A DNA stretch of 64,000 nucleotides. Source: Xiphias gladius (Eukaryota; Chordata; Actinopteri; Istiophoriformes; Xiphiidae). Both the position numbers and the translations under genes were made by a program. The first letter of the stretch is position 1. Each line of letters starts with the position of its first letter. The notes under the pieces were generated by a model. That model was given only the letters and a program-made list of their open reading frames with translations. It was not told the origin of the DNA and made no database searches. Positions 46,801-57,979 of this stretch are shown in pieces. The DNA is taken from the NCBI RefSeq assembly GCF_016859285.1, contig NC_053417.1:10677206-10741205 (forward strand), in the 5' to 3' direction.

Positions 46801-49800
46801 TAGTTATTTTCCATTATTCCTTTGTGATAGAATGAAACTTTTACTTTTCTGACATTATTATACAGATTAAAGCAAAATGGACACATTATTGTCTTTCATT
46901 TTACATGTTTTCCCAGGAATTTCCATGTTTGGGTGGATAGCTGGATGACTCGTCCAGACTTGGGGTCTGAGTTTGATGGGTGGCAAACCAGCGACCCAAC
47001 CCCACAGGAGAAAAGTGATGGTGATGACAGATAACTCTAACTGTAACTGTATAAAAACGACTGCAAAGATGCATCATAATGGGCTGCATGCCCTCACCAT
47101 ACAGTATTTAACCATGCTGGTTAATTTTAATTTCTGACAGTAGTCACAGGTTTAGTGTATGGTTGTGGCCTATGGCAAACTTGTGACAGCTTATGTTTTG
47201 TATGTTCATATGACTCATCTCGAGACTGTTCTCTTTGACACAGTAAAAAAAAGTTGTGCAGTTTGATTTTTAGTGATGCACACAGATAATGTGTCCTCTT
47301 TGAAGCTCTGTTACTTGTCACACATAGGTTAGCAGCATGTTGCTGCTAATGTTGCTGATTGGCATGCAAGTAATATTACTTTGAACTAGTGTTTATAATT
47401 GTGATTATGTAACCTTTTACCATAAGGTGTTTGCATTATTTTGGCTAATCCCCACATTTGTATTATGATACTGACTGCAAACCAACAGTTAGGGTCCTTA
47501 ACATGCTTAGACTTGTCCATTCTCTCTGGAACCGGCACAGCACACATCATCTAAAATATTAAGCATTTGTAGCTTATTTTATTTATTTCTTATTACTTGA
47601 GTGATTTGTATGCCCGGGATCCAGGTGTTGTATGTCAGAAGCCTTCTGAAATTAACTCCTTTTCAGGTGTTTTCTGTTGTGGACCGGCCTCACTGAGGGC
47701 CATCAAGGAAGGAGAGCTGACCAAGAAGTATGACACTCCCTTTATTTTTGCTGAGGTGAGTTTTTGTTCAAACCTTTTACTGTAACATTTTAAAGAAAAA
47801 CATACACAAACATATACATAGTTGGTATTTAGGTATGGACTCTACAGATTGTCATAGTTTTATTGTCAGGGTCAGAGTTAGAGGTTTAAATTTTGCCAAC
47901 ACCTGATCCCAGCTAACCCAACAAGCAGAGACTTAAGATTTAAGAGATGCTATATGGATATATGTATGTGTATAAAGATATCTCTGTATGTAGTGCTAGC
48001 TCATGTTCTTTCATGTCATGCATGGAGACAGGTTAACGCAGATGTTGTGGACAAAGTGCAACTTTCAAATGGACAGTTTGTCAGGTTCAGTGGGTCAACT
48101 AAGTCTGTTGGACGCTTCATCAGCACAAAAGCTGTGGGCTCAGATAAGAGACAAGACATCACACACCAGTACAAGTATCCAGAAGGTACTGCAGAGTTAC
48201 ATATGCAAAGACACACGCATTATATACTGTACATGCAAACATTCTCACACTACACAGATGACCTCAGGTAATACATATTAAAACATCTAATCACATAAGA
48301 TCCGTCTCTGTAAAATCTAAATGATCGTAGTTTTAAAGCCGCTTTGTGTTTGACACCTTTTGGGAGCTGAAATAAGTATTAACTTATCTGTAATCCTGAT
48401 TGTATTCAGGATCAAAGGAGGAAAGGCAGGTATATGAGAAGGCCCAGCACCACAACAAGCTACAGCAGCGAGGAGAAGAGCCGGGGCTCCATCTCAAGGT
48501 TTTTTTTTTAGTTTTTTTTTTTTTACAGTTTATACATAGACATACTGAGGATAGAGATATTTACTGCAGACAATACCAAAGTTACAAAGAGGCCACATCA
48601 TCTGGGCCTAATTGTAGTTTAAGTGGTTTTTTACAAAAAAAACACTTTGTCAAAGGAAACAGTCTCGGCAGTCAGTAATGCCAGTACTCGCAAAACAGAC
48701 AAACTGTGGCACAAGAAAGAAGAACCACGATCACAAGTTGAAAATAACCGACATGGGTTTGACAGACATACAGCACACATGTGATTGTCAAATACTGCTA
48801 AGTGGCATCTATCCTTATATGAACCGCTGTACATTCGAGATTTGTTTACGTCAAAGATAAAAGTTTCCTTAAATGTGCACTTTTCTTAAATATGTGGAGA
48901 GGTGGGGCGTTAGATAGAAACCTAATTAATCTTTCATTTCTTTATATGCTGCATTAGCTTGGAAATTTTAATCATAACCATTTCCATTAGGATGATCTGA
49001 TTACATAGTTTTGATTTCATACATTTTTTGCTGAAATCTGAATCTATAACAGAATTGATATATATTGTTCCAAAGATCACAGATACGTCTGTTTTAGATT
49101 CTGGAAAACAATTAACTTTACAAGATGTTTAAGAACTACCTGCTAATTAGTATAAAAATATAAACAAGTTAAAATGTATTTTTCTTATTGTATATTGCAT
49201 CAATTAAATCAAATGAATCACCTTCAAGATCAAGCTTTCTGACAACATGATCGTGGGCTCGGACTTTGAGGTGTACGCCGTCCTCACTAACAACCACATG
49301 GAGGCAAGAGCCTGCACTTTCCTGTTCCTTGCCAAAGCCGTCGGCTACAACGGAAAACTAGGACAGACCTGTGCATTTGCTTCAGACAAAGTGGAGGTGC
49401 CCTCTGGAGAAGGTTTGCTGTGATCTTAGTACAAACACTTTACACTGTATTATCTGAACTGTGAATTTAATGATCTCACAAAAATTAAAGCCCCATTCTT
49501 ACCAAGTGCAGATAGACTTTAAGGTACCACTATGAAACAAGGCCATCTATGCCTGAAAATATTTTTAATTGAACAATTCAATCTCATTCCAAGATACCAC
49601 AGAACTTTACCACTGCCTTGCAGGATATACACCTTCCTTACAATGTCTGTTGGATCAAACCTGGTTCATAGACTGTCAAAAAAAACTTATTCTCTGCTGA
49701 AATTGCACTGCAACCTATTTACTGTGTATAAGATATATGTGTTTTCTCAGAAAGGCGCCTGTCCCTCAGACTGGAGTATGACAGTTATGGATCAGTGATC

Positions 49801-51804
49801 ACCTCGGACAGTCTGATCCAGCTGTCAGCCATCACCGTCGACAAGCAGTTCAATGACTACCACAAGGCTGAGAAGACTATTGTGCTAGACGAGCCAGATA
49901 TACAGATCAAGGTATGGAAGGATGGGTGGACAGGGGGAAGAAATTAAGAAACTTATTCATGAGCAATAAAACGGCTCTCTAGTGTTATCCTTTAGAAAAA
50001 CCTAGTATGAATTAATCAATAAATTGTGCTCATGAATTATTTATGCCATCGCTGGACTTGAATAACAAGAAATCACCTAAATCAGCTCAAAGCAGAGCAA
50101 AATATTTTAATTTATTCAGCATATTACAAATACTTTTAAAGACAAATAGTTGCTTTTCTGTGTCATAGATACTAATATAGGACAATTTTAGATTATTACT
50201 CCCCCATCTGTTTAGCTGCTTCTGTAGAGTCTGCTCTGTCCCTCTCTTTCTTAATTACTTTTGGATCAGTCAGCCTTGTAAATTTGCATTTTTTAAAAGT
50301 TATACAGGAATTTAACAGAACTGAAACGTGTGGTAAATCGGCTTAAATAAAGAGTCTATGTGAAGATTTGAAATTTGCCAGGTGGAGGTTTAAGTAGTCA
50401 GTATGCTATAAACTCACTTAATGTAAACTACCCGGTGGCCCAAAACACTTTTTGAGCTTTTGCTGATTTACAGGCATATTGGGAGTAAGGATCACTCTAA
50501 ACTTCTGTTCCAAAGATGGAGTTTCTAATTCTTAAAGCCTTAAATCTCTCAGAGTTGACTAAAGCATCAGATTTACCCTTTTTTGTTACTTTTTTGTTTT
50601 CCCATGTATCTGGTGGCATTTTTTAAGCCTATTCCTTAGTTCTTAAAGAATATTTCCATTTGTTTGAACCAGATCAATGGGCTTGCCATCTCATATAGAG
50701 CTTGTAATTTCTTTTATTCATGGATGGATATATTAAACCTTGAACTCTGAGTAGAGGAAAGGTGGGGTTTAACTTGAATTTGCTATATTTTCCTGTCATT
50801 TTTGATAGCCCACTCAGGCATATACATTAAATAGGCTAACTCAAACAATGTTAAATATTTGAAATGTTTGCATTATTTGATAACTGTAATTTTCCACAAA
50901 ATTGTGCAGGTTTACTTTGACATAATGTTAATCTTTTACAATATTATACCACCTCTTACATAATGAAACCTGTTAACCTGAACCCATCTCTGCAGCTGAA
51001 GGGAGAAGCCACAGTGAACCAGCCTGTGACTGCGGAGCTGACCTTGTTGAACCCTTTACCAGAGCCGCTGCAGGACTGCAGCTTCACCACAGAGGGGGTC
51101 GGCCTCACTGGCGGCAAACTCATAACAATGAAGTATGTAAACTCCATCCCAAGTGTCATGAGCAGATTCATGCTTCACTTATTTCTATGCTTTCCTACTC
51201 CTTTCTACTTTATGTTTTACTTGTGTCAGCCAATTCCCATTACAGTTTAATGTATACGACGGTGTTTAACCGTAATTGATTGTGATGAAGCTTCAAGCCA
51301 AGGCCTACAAAAAGTCCAATGCACCCGAAGTCACAGTGAACGTTTCCCTGGAACTGTCAAACATTAATTCCTATTTTTTTTAACTAAAAAATATGTTATT
51401 TACAGCTCTCTGTAAAAGATGCTGCTCTGTGATTTGTTGTGATATGGTAATATACCATAATCACAGTTGCAGAAAGAATATCTTAAAAACTAATATATTC
51501 ATATGAATTCATATTCATACAATAGATGCCAATGCCATACCTACTGCAGCATTTTGTCCGAGCTGTGTGCATAAGAATAGATATAAGCATAAAACAGAAA
51601 CCCCATCTCTGATTGCTTTGAGAGATTATGCTCACTGTTGCATGTGATTCTTGCAGGATTGGATCTGTGGAGCCCAAGCAGAAAGCCAGAGCCAGTGTTG
51701 AGTTCATTCCTACCAGTGCTGGCTCCAGCATGCTGGTGGTGAACTTTGATAGCGACAAACTGAGGAACGTCAAGAGTTTTATCAATGTTGTTGTGAAGGG
51801 CTGA
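43856..51804 (+). CDS. transglutaminase, TGM2-like
   Basis: Protein-glutamine gamma-glutamyltransferase, a calcium-dependent enzyme that cross-links glutamine to lysine side chains. Exons: 43856-43865, 44270-44455, 44611-44844, 45096-45214, 45440-45568, 46271-46439, 46583-46715, 46917-47020, 47667-47755, 48032-48185, 48410-48498, 49229-49412, 49751-49911, 50996-51132, 51657-51804. They give 681 residues, against 687 in human TGM2, and every junction keeps phase. Start: MSQV followed by [20 protein letters not shown], as in TGM2; exon 1 has only ten coding bases. Order: beta-sandwich, catalytic core (Cys273, His330, Asp353), two C-terminal beta-barrels. It has no signal peptide, no membrane-anchor Cys cluster like TGM1 and no activation peptide like factor XIII A. 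Residues of the TGM2 GTP pocket are changed. Teleosts have several TGM2-like paralogues, so no exact symbol is given. Confidence 0.93.
46271..47020 (+). CDS. transglutaminase catalytic-core exons
   Basis: Three consecutive exons hold the active site. Exon 46271-46439 encodes [12 protein letters not shown] and [14 protein letters not shown] with the nucleophile Cys273; Trp240 (GEW) corresponds to TGM2 Trp241, which stabilises the oxyanion intermediate. Exon 46583-46715 encodes [20 protein letters not shown]. Exon 46917-47020 encodes [17 protein letters not shown] and [17 protein letters not shown] with His330 and Asp353, equivalents of His335 and Asp358. The spacing between the triad residues is almost the same as in human TGM2, so a working enzyme is expected. 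Confidence 0.93.
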
Positions 51805-52097
51805 GCCAGTACAGAGTCGGCCAACAGTAACAGCTTTTTTATATTGTTGTTTAATTGAGCTACAGTGGCTATAGATTACAAGGTTTCCCTTGGCATAGGG
51901 GCCTGAGGCTTTATATTTTTAATCCACTTATTATTTACATAGTTATACTAGAATATACTCTGCTATTATACATTATTTTTCTGAGTAATTTTACTTAGAA
52001 ACACAGTGACCCACATCCTCTAACCATTATGTGCATTGCCTCTGAAGTCCGCTACAACAGAATTAATAACTCACACATTTACTTTACATGAATGATA

Positions 52098-52103
52098 AAT
52101 AAA
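52098..52103 (+). terminator. polyadenylation signal of the transglutaminase gene
   Basis: AATAAA about 294 bases after the stop codon, followed by T-rich and TG-containing sequence (TTGGATTTATTTTTGATTTG). This gives a short 3' untranslated region of about 310 bases. Confidence 0.65.
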
Positions 52104-52427
52104 GTTGGATTTATTTTTGATTTGATTACATTTAAACTCAATGTGACCAGCAATTCCACAACTCTTTTTGATAACGTTTTTTTTTTTTTTTTTTTTTAAA
52201 TCCACGTATTAAAACAAAAGTTTGAAAAATGAAATGTTTAAGGCTCTGTCTTATTTGCTGAGGTGGGGGGTCGCCACCTCCTGGACTATTAGACCCATCG
52301 TGGCCGGTCATTTACAGCCCTGAATGATGAGTGGCAGAAATTACTGACATTTTTTTCATTTTAGGATGCTATTGGTCTCCATGATGGCCGGAGTTACAGA
52401 GAGTGTAGAAATGCATCCTTTTCAAGA

Positions 52428-52459
<32 letters not shown>

Positions 52460-53940
52460 AACAGTATAGGCTATTGTATTGTGTCAGTATTACACCACCA
52501 AGGTAATGATGCTGGCATAGTTTACTCGGCAAATGTTTTATCATGTACAGATGAAGTGAATATTGTAACGCCAGCATGTCAGTAAAGCAGTCTGCACTGG
52601 GATATTGTTCGATGACGCAAGTCACCCCAATCCCCGGGCTCAGCCGGCTGTTCAAAGAAGAACCATTCCCAAGTCCCAACAATTCAATTCACTCTCATTT
52701 TCTACGTTCAGCGACGGAGAACCGAGGAGAACCGTCACATCCAACTCCCGCCGCCGTCTCCACCAAGACCCAGGAGTCGCTGTCCTCACTGCGCTGGTGC
52801 GGTGACAGCTGGCGCAGGAGCGTGCGCCGGATTTGATTTGTTTTCAATGCTCCCGCAGTTTTCTGTTTTTGTTGGCTCCTCTCTTCCTTTCTCTCCCTCT
52901 GTCTCCGTTAAACCGCAGCCCTAAAGTACATTCTCCACATTGTGCAAACCGATTATGTCACTTCGGGACGTGAACCCGAGCGGACCGCTGGCCAGCGGGC
53001 CCCTCAACCTGCACAACGGCGTGTCTGTCCGGAAAACATTTTTGGTGTAGGTGGCTCTTTGCGCTTGTGTGCTGCAGACCGAGAAGGAGGAACAGATTTT
53101 AACCCCCCCTCAGCATAGTAGGCGAATCGGTCGAGACTCAAAAGGGAGTATGTGATTTGTTTGATGTGTTCCTGTGAGGGGAGTTATTGTTCTGCTGCCA
53201 AGTGCGTGTGTTATTTGTGTGGATCTGTTTTTGGACTAGATGAGGTAGACTCATCAAGTGGCGAAGCGGCTGCGAATAGGCCACCAAGTTCAGTTGACTG
53301 GCCTACATGAGGTGCATGTTCCCCGGTGCATTTATGGTGTAGTCCATAAATGCATGTCGCTAGGTTGAGCAGTTCTTGTGCGTAATGCCTGATAAATTGG
53401 CCTGGCCGATGTAGCAGCTGATATTTGCTTATTGCAGATGCATTGATGTCTGTGCATTTGGTGGTGAATAAAAAAACAAGAGTTTGCAGTGCAGAAGTGC
53501 TAGAGATACTGTATGTTGCAGGTAGTTTAGAAACAGTGCCATCATTAGTTTGTCCGTAAGACTGATGAAATGTATAAAGACTGAGACCACAAGTGGTGGC
53601 CGACTGTATTTATTAAGTACAGTATTCGTTTGTTACTCTGTTTAATAGAGTTTTGTGGATCAGTGGGCTTGTCACTGCCTGGAGTCATCTATTGTGTGTG
53701 TTGCATATGAAACACTTAACTTTATAACTGCAGTTGTCAAATAATGTCAAGTCCCTTTGTCTGCTTATATCTACTGACTGGTTTTAGTGATATATGGATT
53801 CTTCATAAAGGAGAACAGCTTTTTTTTTTCCTTTCGCCATTCAACAATGAGGTCAGAGGTCATGGGGGTTTGTAAGTGGTTGGAAGCAAGTTGACAATTT
53901 ATCACACAAACTGAAAATAGTAATGCGGTAGTTTGATGCA
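52104..53940. other. region between the two convergent genes, with a CpG-rich block
   Basis: The left part is AT-rich and holds poly-T (52,180-52,197) and A-rich (52,430-52,460) tracts. At 52,610-53,050 the base composition changes to CpG-rich (see separate entry). From 53,060 to 53,940 I see no coding resemblance; klhl10 ends within this flank. Confidence 0.55.
52610..53050 (+). promoter_or_regulatory. CpG-rich block; candidate orphan promoter or first exon
   Basis: The block has many CpG pairs (CCCGGGCTCAGCCGG, CGCCGCCGTC, GGCGCAGGAGCGTGCGCCGG, CCGAGCGGACCG). At 52,955 an ATG opens a 31-codon frame (MSLRDVNPSGPLASGPLNL...) that closes with TAG at about 53,050, near two donor-like sites (TTTTTG/GTGTAG and GTGTAG/GTGGCT). 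It lies where no promoter is expected, between the 3' ends of two convergent genes. It might be the first exon of a + strand gene that continues past klhl10, or an old CpG island. I do not recognise the peptide. Confidence 0.35.
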
Positions 53941-53948
53941 CAGAGACA

Positions 53949-53954
53949 TTTATT
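53949..53954 (-). terminator. polyadenylation signal of klhl10
   Basis: AATAAA on the - strand (TTTATT on +), 33 bases after the klhl10 stop codon. The predicted 3' untranslated region would be unusually short, about 50-60 bases. Confidence 0.6.
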
Positions 53955-53986
53955 TACAGGACAATACACGTCATAGTCAGATCTCC

Positions 53987-55712
53987 TCACTCCACTTTAT
54001 CCTCCTCATCGGAGAGTTGCGGGCAGTAACAAGTAGCAGCATACTCGGCCAAGTTGTTGAGTCCGTACACCACGCAGCAGCTCAGAGCACTGCGGGAGAT
54101 CTCCATGTCATGTACATCAGACCACTGATCCGCTTCGATATCATAGCACTCGACTTCCTGGGTGGTGGAGAAGCCGTTGAAGCCCCCGACCACAAAGAGG
54201 CGGTCGTCGATCACGGCGATGCCAAAGTTGCTGCGGGGGATCAGCATGGAGGGCACATTGTGCCAGGAGTCGGTGTCAGGGTTGTAGGCCTCAGCAGAGT
54301 GCAGACGACTGGTTCCATTGAAACCGCCGACCTACCACGAGGAAAGGTGAAATATGAAGTCTGGAATGCTACTACTGTTGTTCTGCCTTTTGTGTCTCAT
54401 TTTCTACTTTTATGAAGAGCCCCTGACCTGATTGTGTTAGTTTAAAGAAAGTTATGTTGTATTTAAGGTAAAAAAGAGTAGAAGACTGAGTAAAAATTGC
54501 TGATTGTGGACATTTTCAACTAATCAATTACTGTAATCGGCTAATCATTTCAGCTATAACTGTTTAAGGTTAGGTGCACAATGCTGACTTGATTTAAGAC
54601 TAATATCAGCCGTAGCCCCACATGGAAACCCTGCTAACAGCATCTTTTAATGCTTCTGTGTCTCTGAGTGTTTCTGCGTTAGGTGAGTGTCAACAGTGTC
54701 CCCTGTGCTTACTGCAAAGACACGGTCTGCATAGGCAATGACCCCAATTCCACTGCGCCTGTCGCCCATGGAGGCAATCAGTGTCCACTGGTCTGTCTCT
54801 GGTTTATAACATTCGGCCGTTGGCAGGCACTCGTTCCCATTGAAGCCACCACAGATGTAGACCTGGAGAGAATTAAAGAGGGCATCTTTGGGGAGCAATC
54901 TAGCCAATTGCAGCTTAACAAATTTTTTTTTTCCCTCAAAGTTGAAGGTTGGTGCAACAATGATCACTTATTGGTAGCACCTTCTACACAATCTAGTTAA
55001 ATAGTTTAGTTAGGTTTGTTCACTGCAAGTCTTTAGGCAAAGAAAAATATAGAGCCATCTTAGTTATTCTCAGCTGATCTTCAGCCCCACCCACCTTGCC
55101 ACGGAGGGTTGTGCAGCTGGCGTCACTCCTCTGCTCGTGCATGGAGGCTATTAAAGTCCACTGATTGGTTGTAGGCTGATAGCGCTCAGCAGTTTCAAGT
55201 CGATCATGTCCATCATAACCTCCCATGGCGTATATGTACCCATCCATCACAGTTATGCTGACATAGCAGCGGCTGGAATGCATTGGCGCCACCTCCTGCC
55301 AGGTGTGCGTGCCCAGATCAAACCTGTGCACAGTGCCGAACTGTTCGACACTGTCAAAGCCACCGACACGATAAACTGATCCATTGAGGAAGGCAATGCC
55401 GTGGTAGGCCCGGGGAACCACCTCATCGTCAGTTACACTGACCCAGCGGTCTGCACGCACGTCGTATGCCTCGATGCCATTTATGGGATTGCCGTCACTC
55501 CAGCCTCCAATGGCCAACAGGATGGCAGGGGGCAGGCGTGGACGGGCCAAAGGATTATAGAAAATACAGTTGGAGAACCTCCTTGTTCTGGCATCGAGCA
55601 TGGCCTCCATGGTCTTGAGGAGAATTGGTCGACACTCTTCACTCGCCTTCACCACTTCGTTTGGATTCACGCTCTCCATTATGTATTCTGGACTAATCAA
55701 AGCCAGCCTCAC
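53987..55712 (-). CDS. klhl10: klhl10 exons 3-5: six kelch repeats
   Basis: Exon 3 (55095-55712) carries the end of BACK and three repeats (AIGGWSDGNPINGIEAYD, RVGGFDSVEQFGTVHRFD, AMGGYDGHDRLETAERY). Exon 4 (54713-54862) carries one (ICGGFNGNECLPTAECY). Exon 5 (53987-54331) carries two (VGGFNGTSRLHSAEAYN, VVGGFNGFSTTQEVECYD). The double Gly and the Tyr/Trp pair of each blade are kept. A six-bladed propeller for substrate binding is expected. The C-terminus ends ...DEEDKVE, shorter than in human. Confidence 0.93.
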
Positions 55713-57979
55713 CTGCACGGATACATGAAGACGGAAACGGAGCATGACCAATGCTCCACTTTGGCATGGCTGGTATTATAAGCCAATTTAGGTTATCATA
55801 CATACTGTATATTGTGTAAGCATATGTACCGGCCTTTAAATAACAAGAAATTACAGTACAGAAATGCCAAACATATTTTTAAGGAAATCTAGAAAAAGTT
55901 TAGAAACCAAATTTTAATGATCCTTATTAAAAATATTTGTTTACCTTGTTTTAAAACAAATATTGGCCAGTATATCATTATAAGATTTTTTTTAACTCTC
56001 AAATATCCTTTTTGACTTAAAAGATCCCACGTCTGTGGTAGGTAGGTTATTTTTGGAAATACATTATATTCTAAAATTCTTAAATCTTTACATTGTTTGA
56101 CCTTTACACCCTATTTTCTGTAATTCATGGATTTAACCTAATGATTGTCAGGCCTTCAGTGTAAAAGTTTTAGGGATAAACCTCCACATAATTTAAGGCT
56201 TTAATATATTAACCACATCGCTTTACTTATGTGTCTTATTTGTCACCATCGTTTCTAGTTTTAACTCAGAATTAGACCTGTGTGGGTTTCAACCACATAA
56301 TATTTCCTGTTTACCAAATTCTTTCAAAATGTTCAAAAAATATATTTTTCAAGGAACTACACCAGATTGTAAGATTTCTCAAACTTCTATTCATAGATTC
56401 ATCAAAATCCTAGAATAGCTGGATGATGGCAAGCTTTAATACATTAATACAATACAATATATGTCTTCCCCTTAATTAACTTTTGTTAAGTGACCAAGGG
56501 GGTTTTGTATTCATTATAACAACGTTAGTCAGATGTAAAAGATGCAGAGGTGAATGTAGAGGCAGCTCAGCAGTTGTTTGCCCCTCACTTACCTTGGACA
56601 AAAGCCGAGAGATGTATTTTCTGCGTTCCTCAGGTGCATAGGCAATCCAGCGGACGATAGCCTCAAACACTGTCTTCTCCTTCTTCACACTGAGTTTGTC
56701 ATTCTCAATGATGTTAGCAAGTTCCTGCGCAGAGAGCCGCAGGAACTCCTCTGAGGTGGCAGAAACCTCCTCAAAGTGATTCAACGTGAAGAGGAAGGCC
56801 TTGTGTTTCAGTTCGGGGTAGTAATAGGCGTCTGTGAACCACCAGATGCCAATGCAGTTTTTTGGGGCCAGTTGCTCATCCAGGAGGTTACTGCAGACTT
56901 TAATGATGCCCATTACATTGAACCTGTCGGCCACTACAAAAAGATCTTGTATATTTTGTTGTGTCACAGGAACAAAGCCGGTGTAGGCAAACTCAATGAT
57001 GAGCCTCATCATGTCCGATGACACATTGGGAATGTCAAAGACCCGACTGTCTTGGGTTGACCAGTGGGTAAAGAGAGCTCTGTGGGCCAGGATGGAGACA
57101 AAACAAGGGAGTGAAAAGTAAAGTGTTTCGCATGTTCCCTTCATATTCCCACTTAACAAAATAACAGTATAAATATAAAGCTCCTGTTGCCCTTTTCACA
57201 GCCGCTGTGACCAAGTTCAAATGAAATGCCAAACAGAAAAACAAGTGCAAGTGGATAAAAGCTCCACCCAGCCACTGCAGACACTGGCTAATTTTAAATC
57301 AACTTCGTTTCAACCAAAATGATAAAAGATGATGTTAGAAATCTGTTGAGAAACGCACAAATTGGACCTCCAAATATTTATCAGTTTTAATACCAACTGT
57401 TGTGTTTTCTAATAACACATAGTCAAGTTGTACTTTGACATGAATATTTGAAAACAGTATTTACAATCCCAAATTCAACTCAAATTTTAATACTGATATA
57501 ATTAAAACAATTGTAAATCAGTGTATAAATGTCATGTCAAATTGAATTGTTGTATTCCAGTATACTGTACAGGAAAAGACAGAAAAAAATTGCTGAATTT
57601 TTGCAGACAGTGAACAATCGCCTTTAGTACGAACTTGGAGAACGCACTGGTGCACTTTAAAATGTGTAACCTGTTAGGATTTCACATGTTGACACAGCTT
57701 GTTTCTCCATGAATCAGTTTCACTTATTGATACTGGGTTGTTTTTCTAGTTTATTAACTCGCCTTTGCCACTAAGCATGCTGCCGTCTTCTGCTTGTTTG
57801 TAAAGTATCGAGCAGCGTCCCCCTGTTGACACCCAGTAACCCGCTCACCTGAAGTACGGGCTGCAGCTACACAGGATGACCTTGTGCGTGTGGAATTCAA
57901 CGCCATCCACTCTGATCACCGCGTCACAAAGCTGTTTCTCCAGACGGAGCTCATTATACACTGAGCTATTCTCACTCAT
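53987..57979 (-). CDS. klhl10: kelch-like protein 10
   Basis: BTB-BACK-kelch adaptor that recruits substrates to the CUL3 ubiquitin ligase; in mammals it is specific to developing spermatids and needed for male fertility. Exons in transcript order: 57849-57979, 56593-57079, 55095-55712, 54713-54862, 53987-54331. They give 576 residues against about 608 in human, and all junctions keep phase. The BTB part (CDAVIRVDGVEF, HKVILCSCSPYFRALF) is followed by BACK (NCIGIWWFTDAYYYPELKHKAF) and six kelch repeats. Long blocks equal human KLHL10, for example VYICGGFNGNECL and MHEQRSDAS. The start ATG at 57,979 is the first Met after an in-frame TGA four codons upstream, so the protein lacks the longer mammalian N-terminal extension unless an upstream exon exists. 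It converges with the transglutaminase. Confidence 0.95.
54505..54562 (-). repeat. fragment of the AATCGATTA-type dispersed repeat in a klhl10 intron
   Basis: The text 'TTTTCAACTAATCAATTACTGTAATCGGCTAATCATTTCAGCTATAA' resembles the end of the repeat family seen as copies A-C ('...AACTAATCGATTAGTTGACTAATCGTTTCAGC...'). It is short, so the call is tentative. Confidence 0.35.
55752..56592. other. klhl10 intron 2, AT-rich
   Basis: Intron between klhl10 exons 2 and 3. It holds no recognised repeat or nested gene; a T-rich run lies near 55,987. Confidence 0.7.
56593..57979 (-). CDS. klhl10: klhl10 exons 1-2: BTB and BACK domains
   Basis: Exon 1 (57849-57979) encodes MSENSSVYNELRLEKQLCD and the first half of the BTB domain. 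Exon 2 (56593-57079) completes it (ALFTHWSTQDSRVFDIPN, MMRLIIEFAYTGFVPVTQQN) and encodes the BACK domain through IENDKLSVKKEKTVFEAIVRWI. The exon 1/2 junction splits an Arg codon (TTC AG/A GCT). These domains bind CUL3 and dimerise. Confidence 0.93.

Noticed and set aside
55401..55781. 126-codon + strand frame opposite klhl10 exon 3
   Set aside because: It is antisense to a conserved kelch-repeat exon and has no family resemblance of its own.
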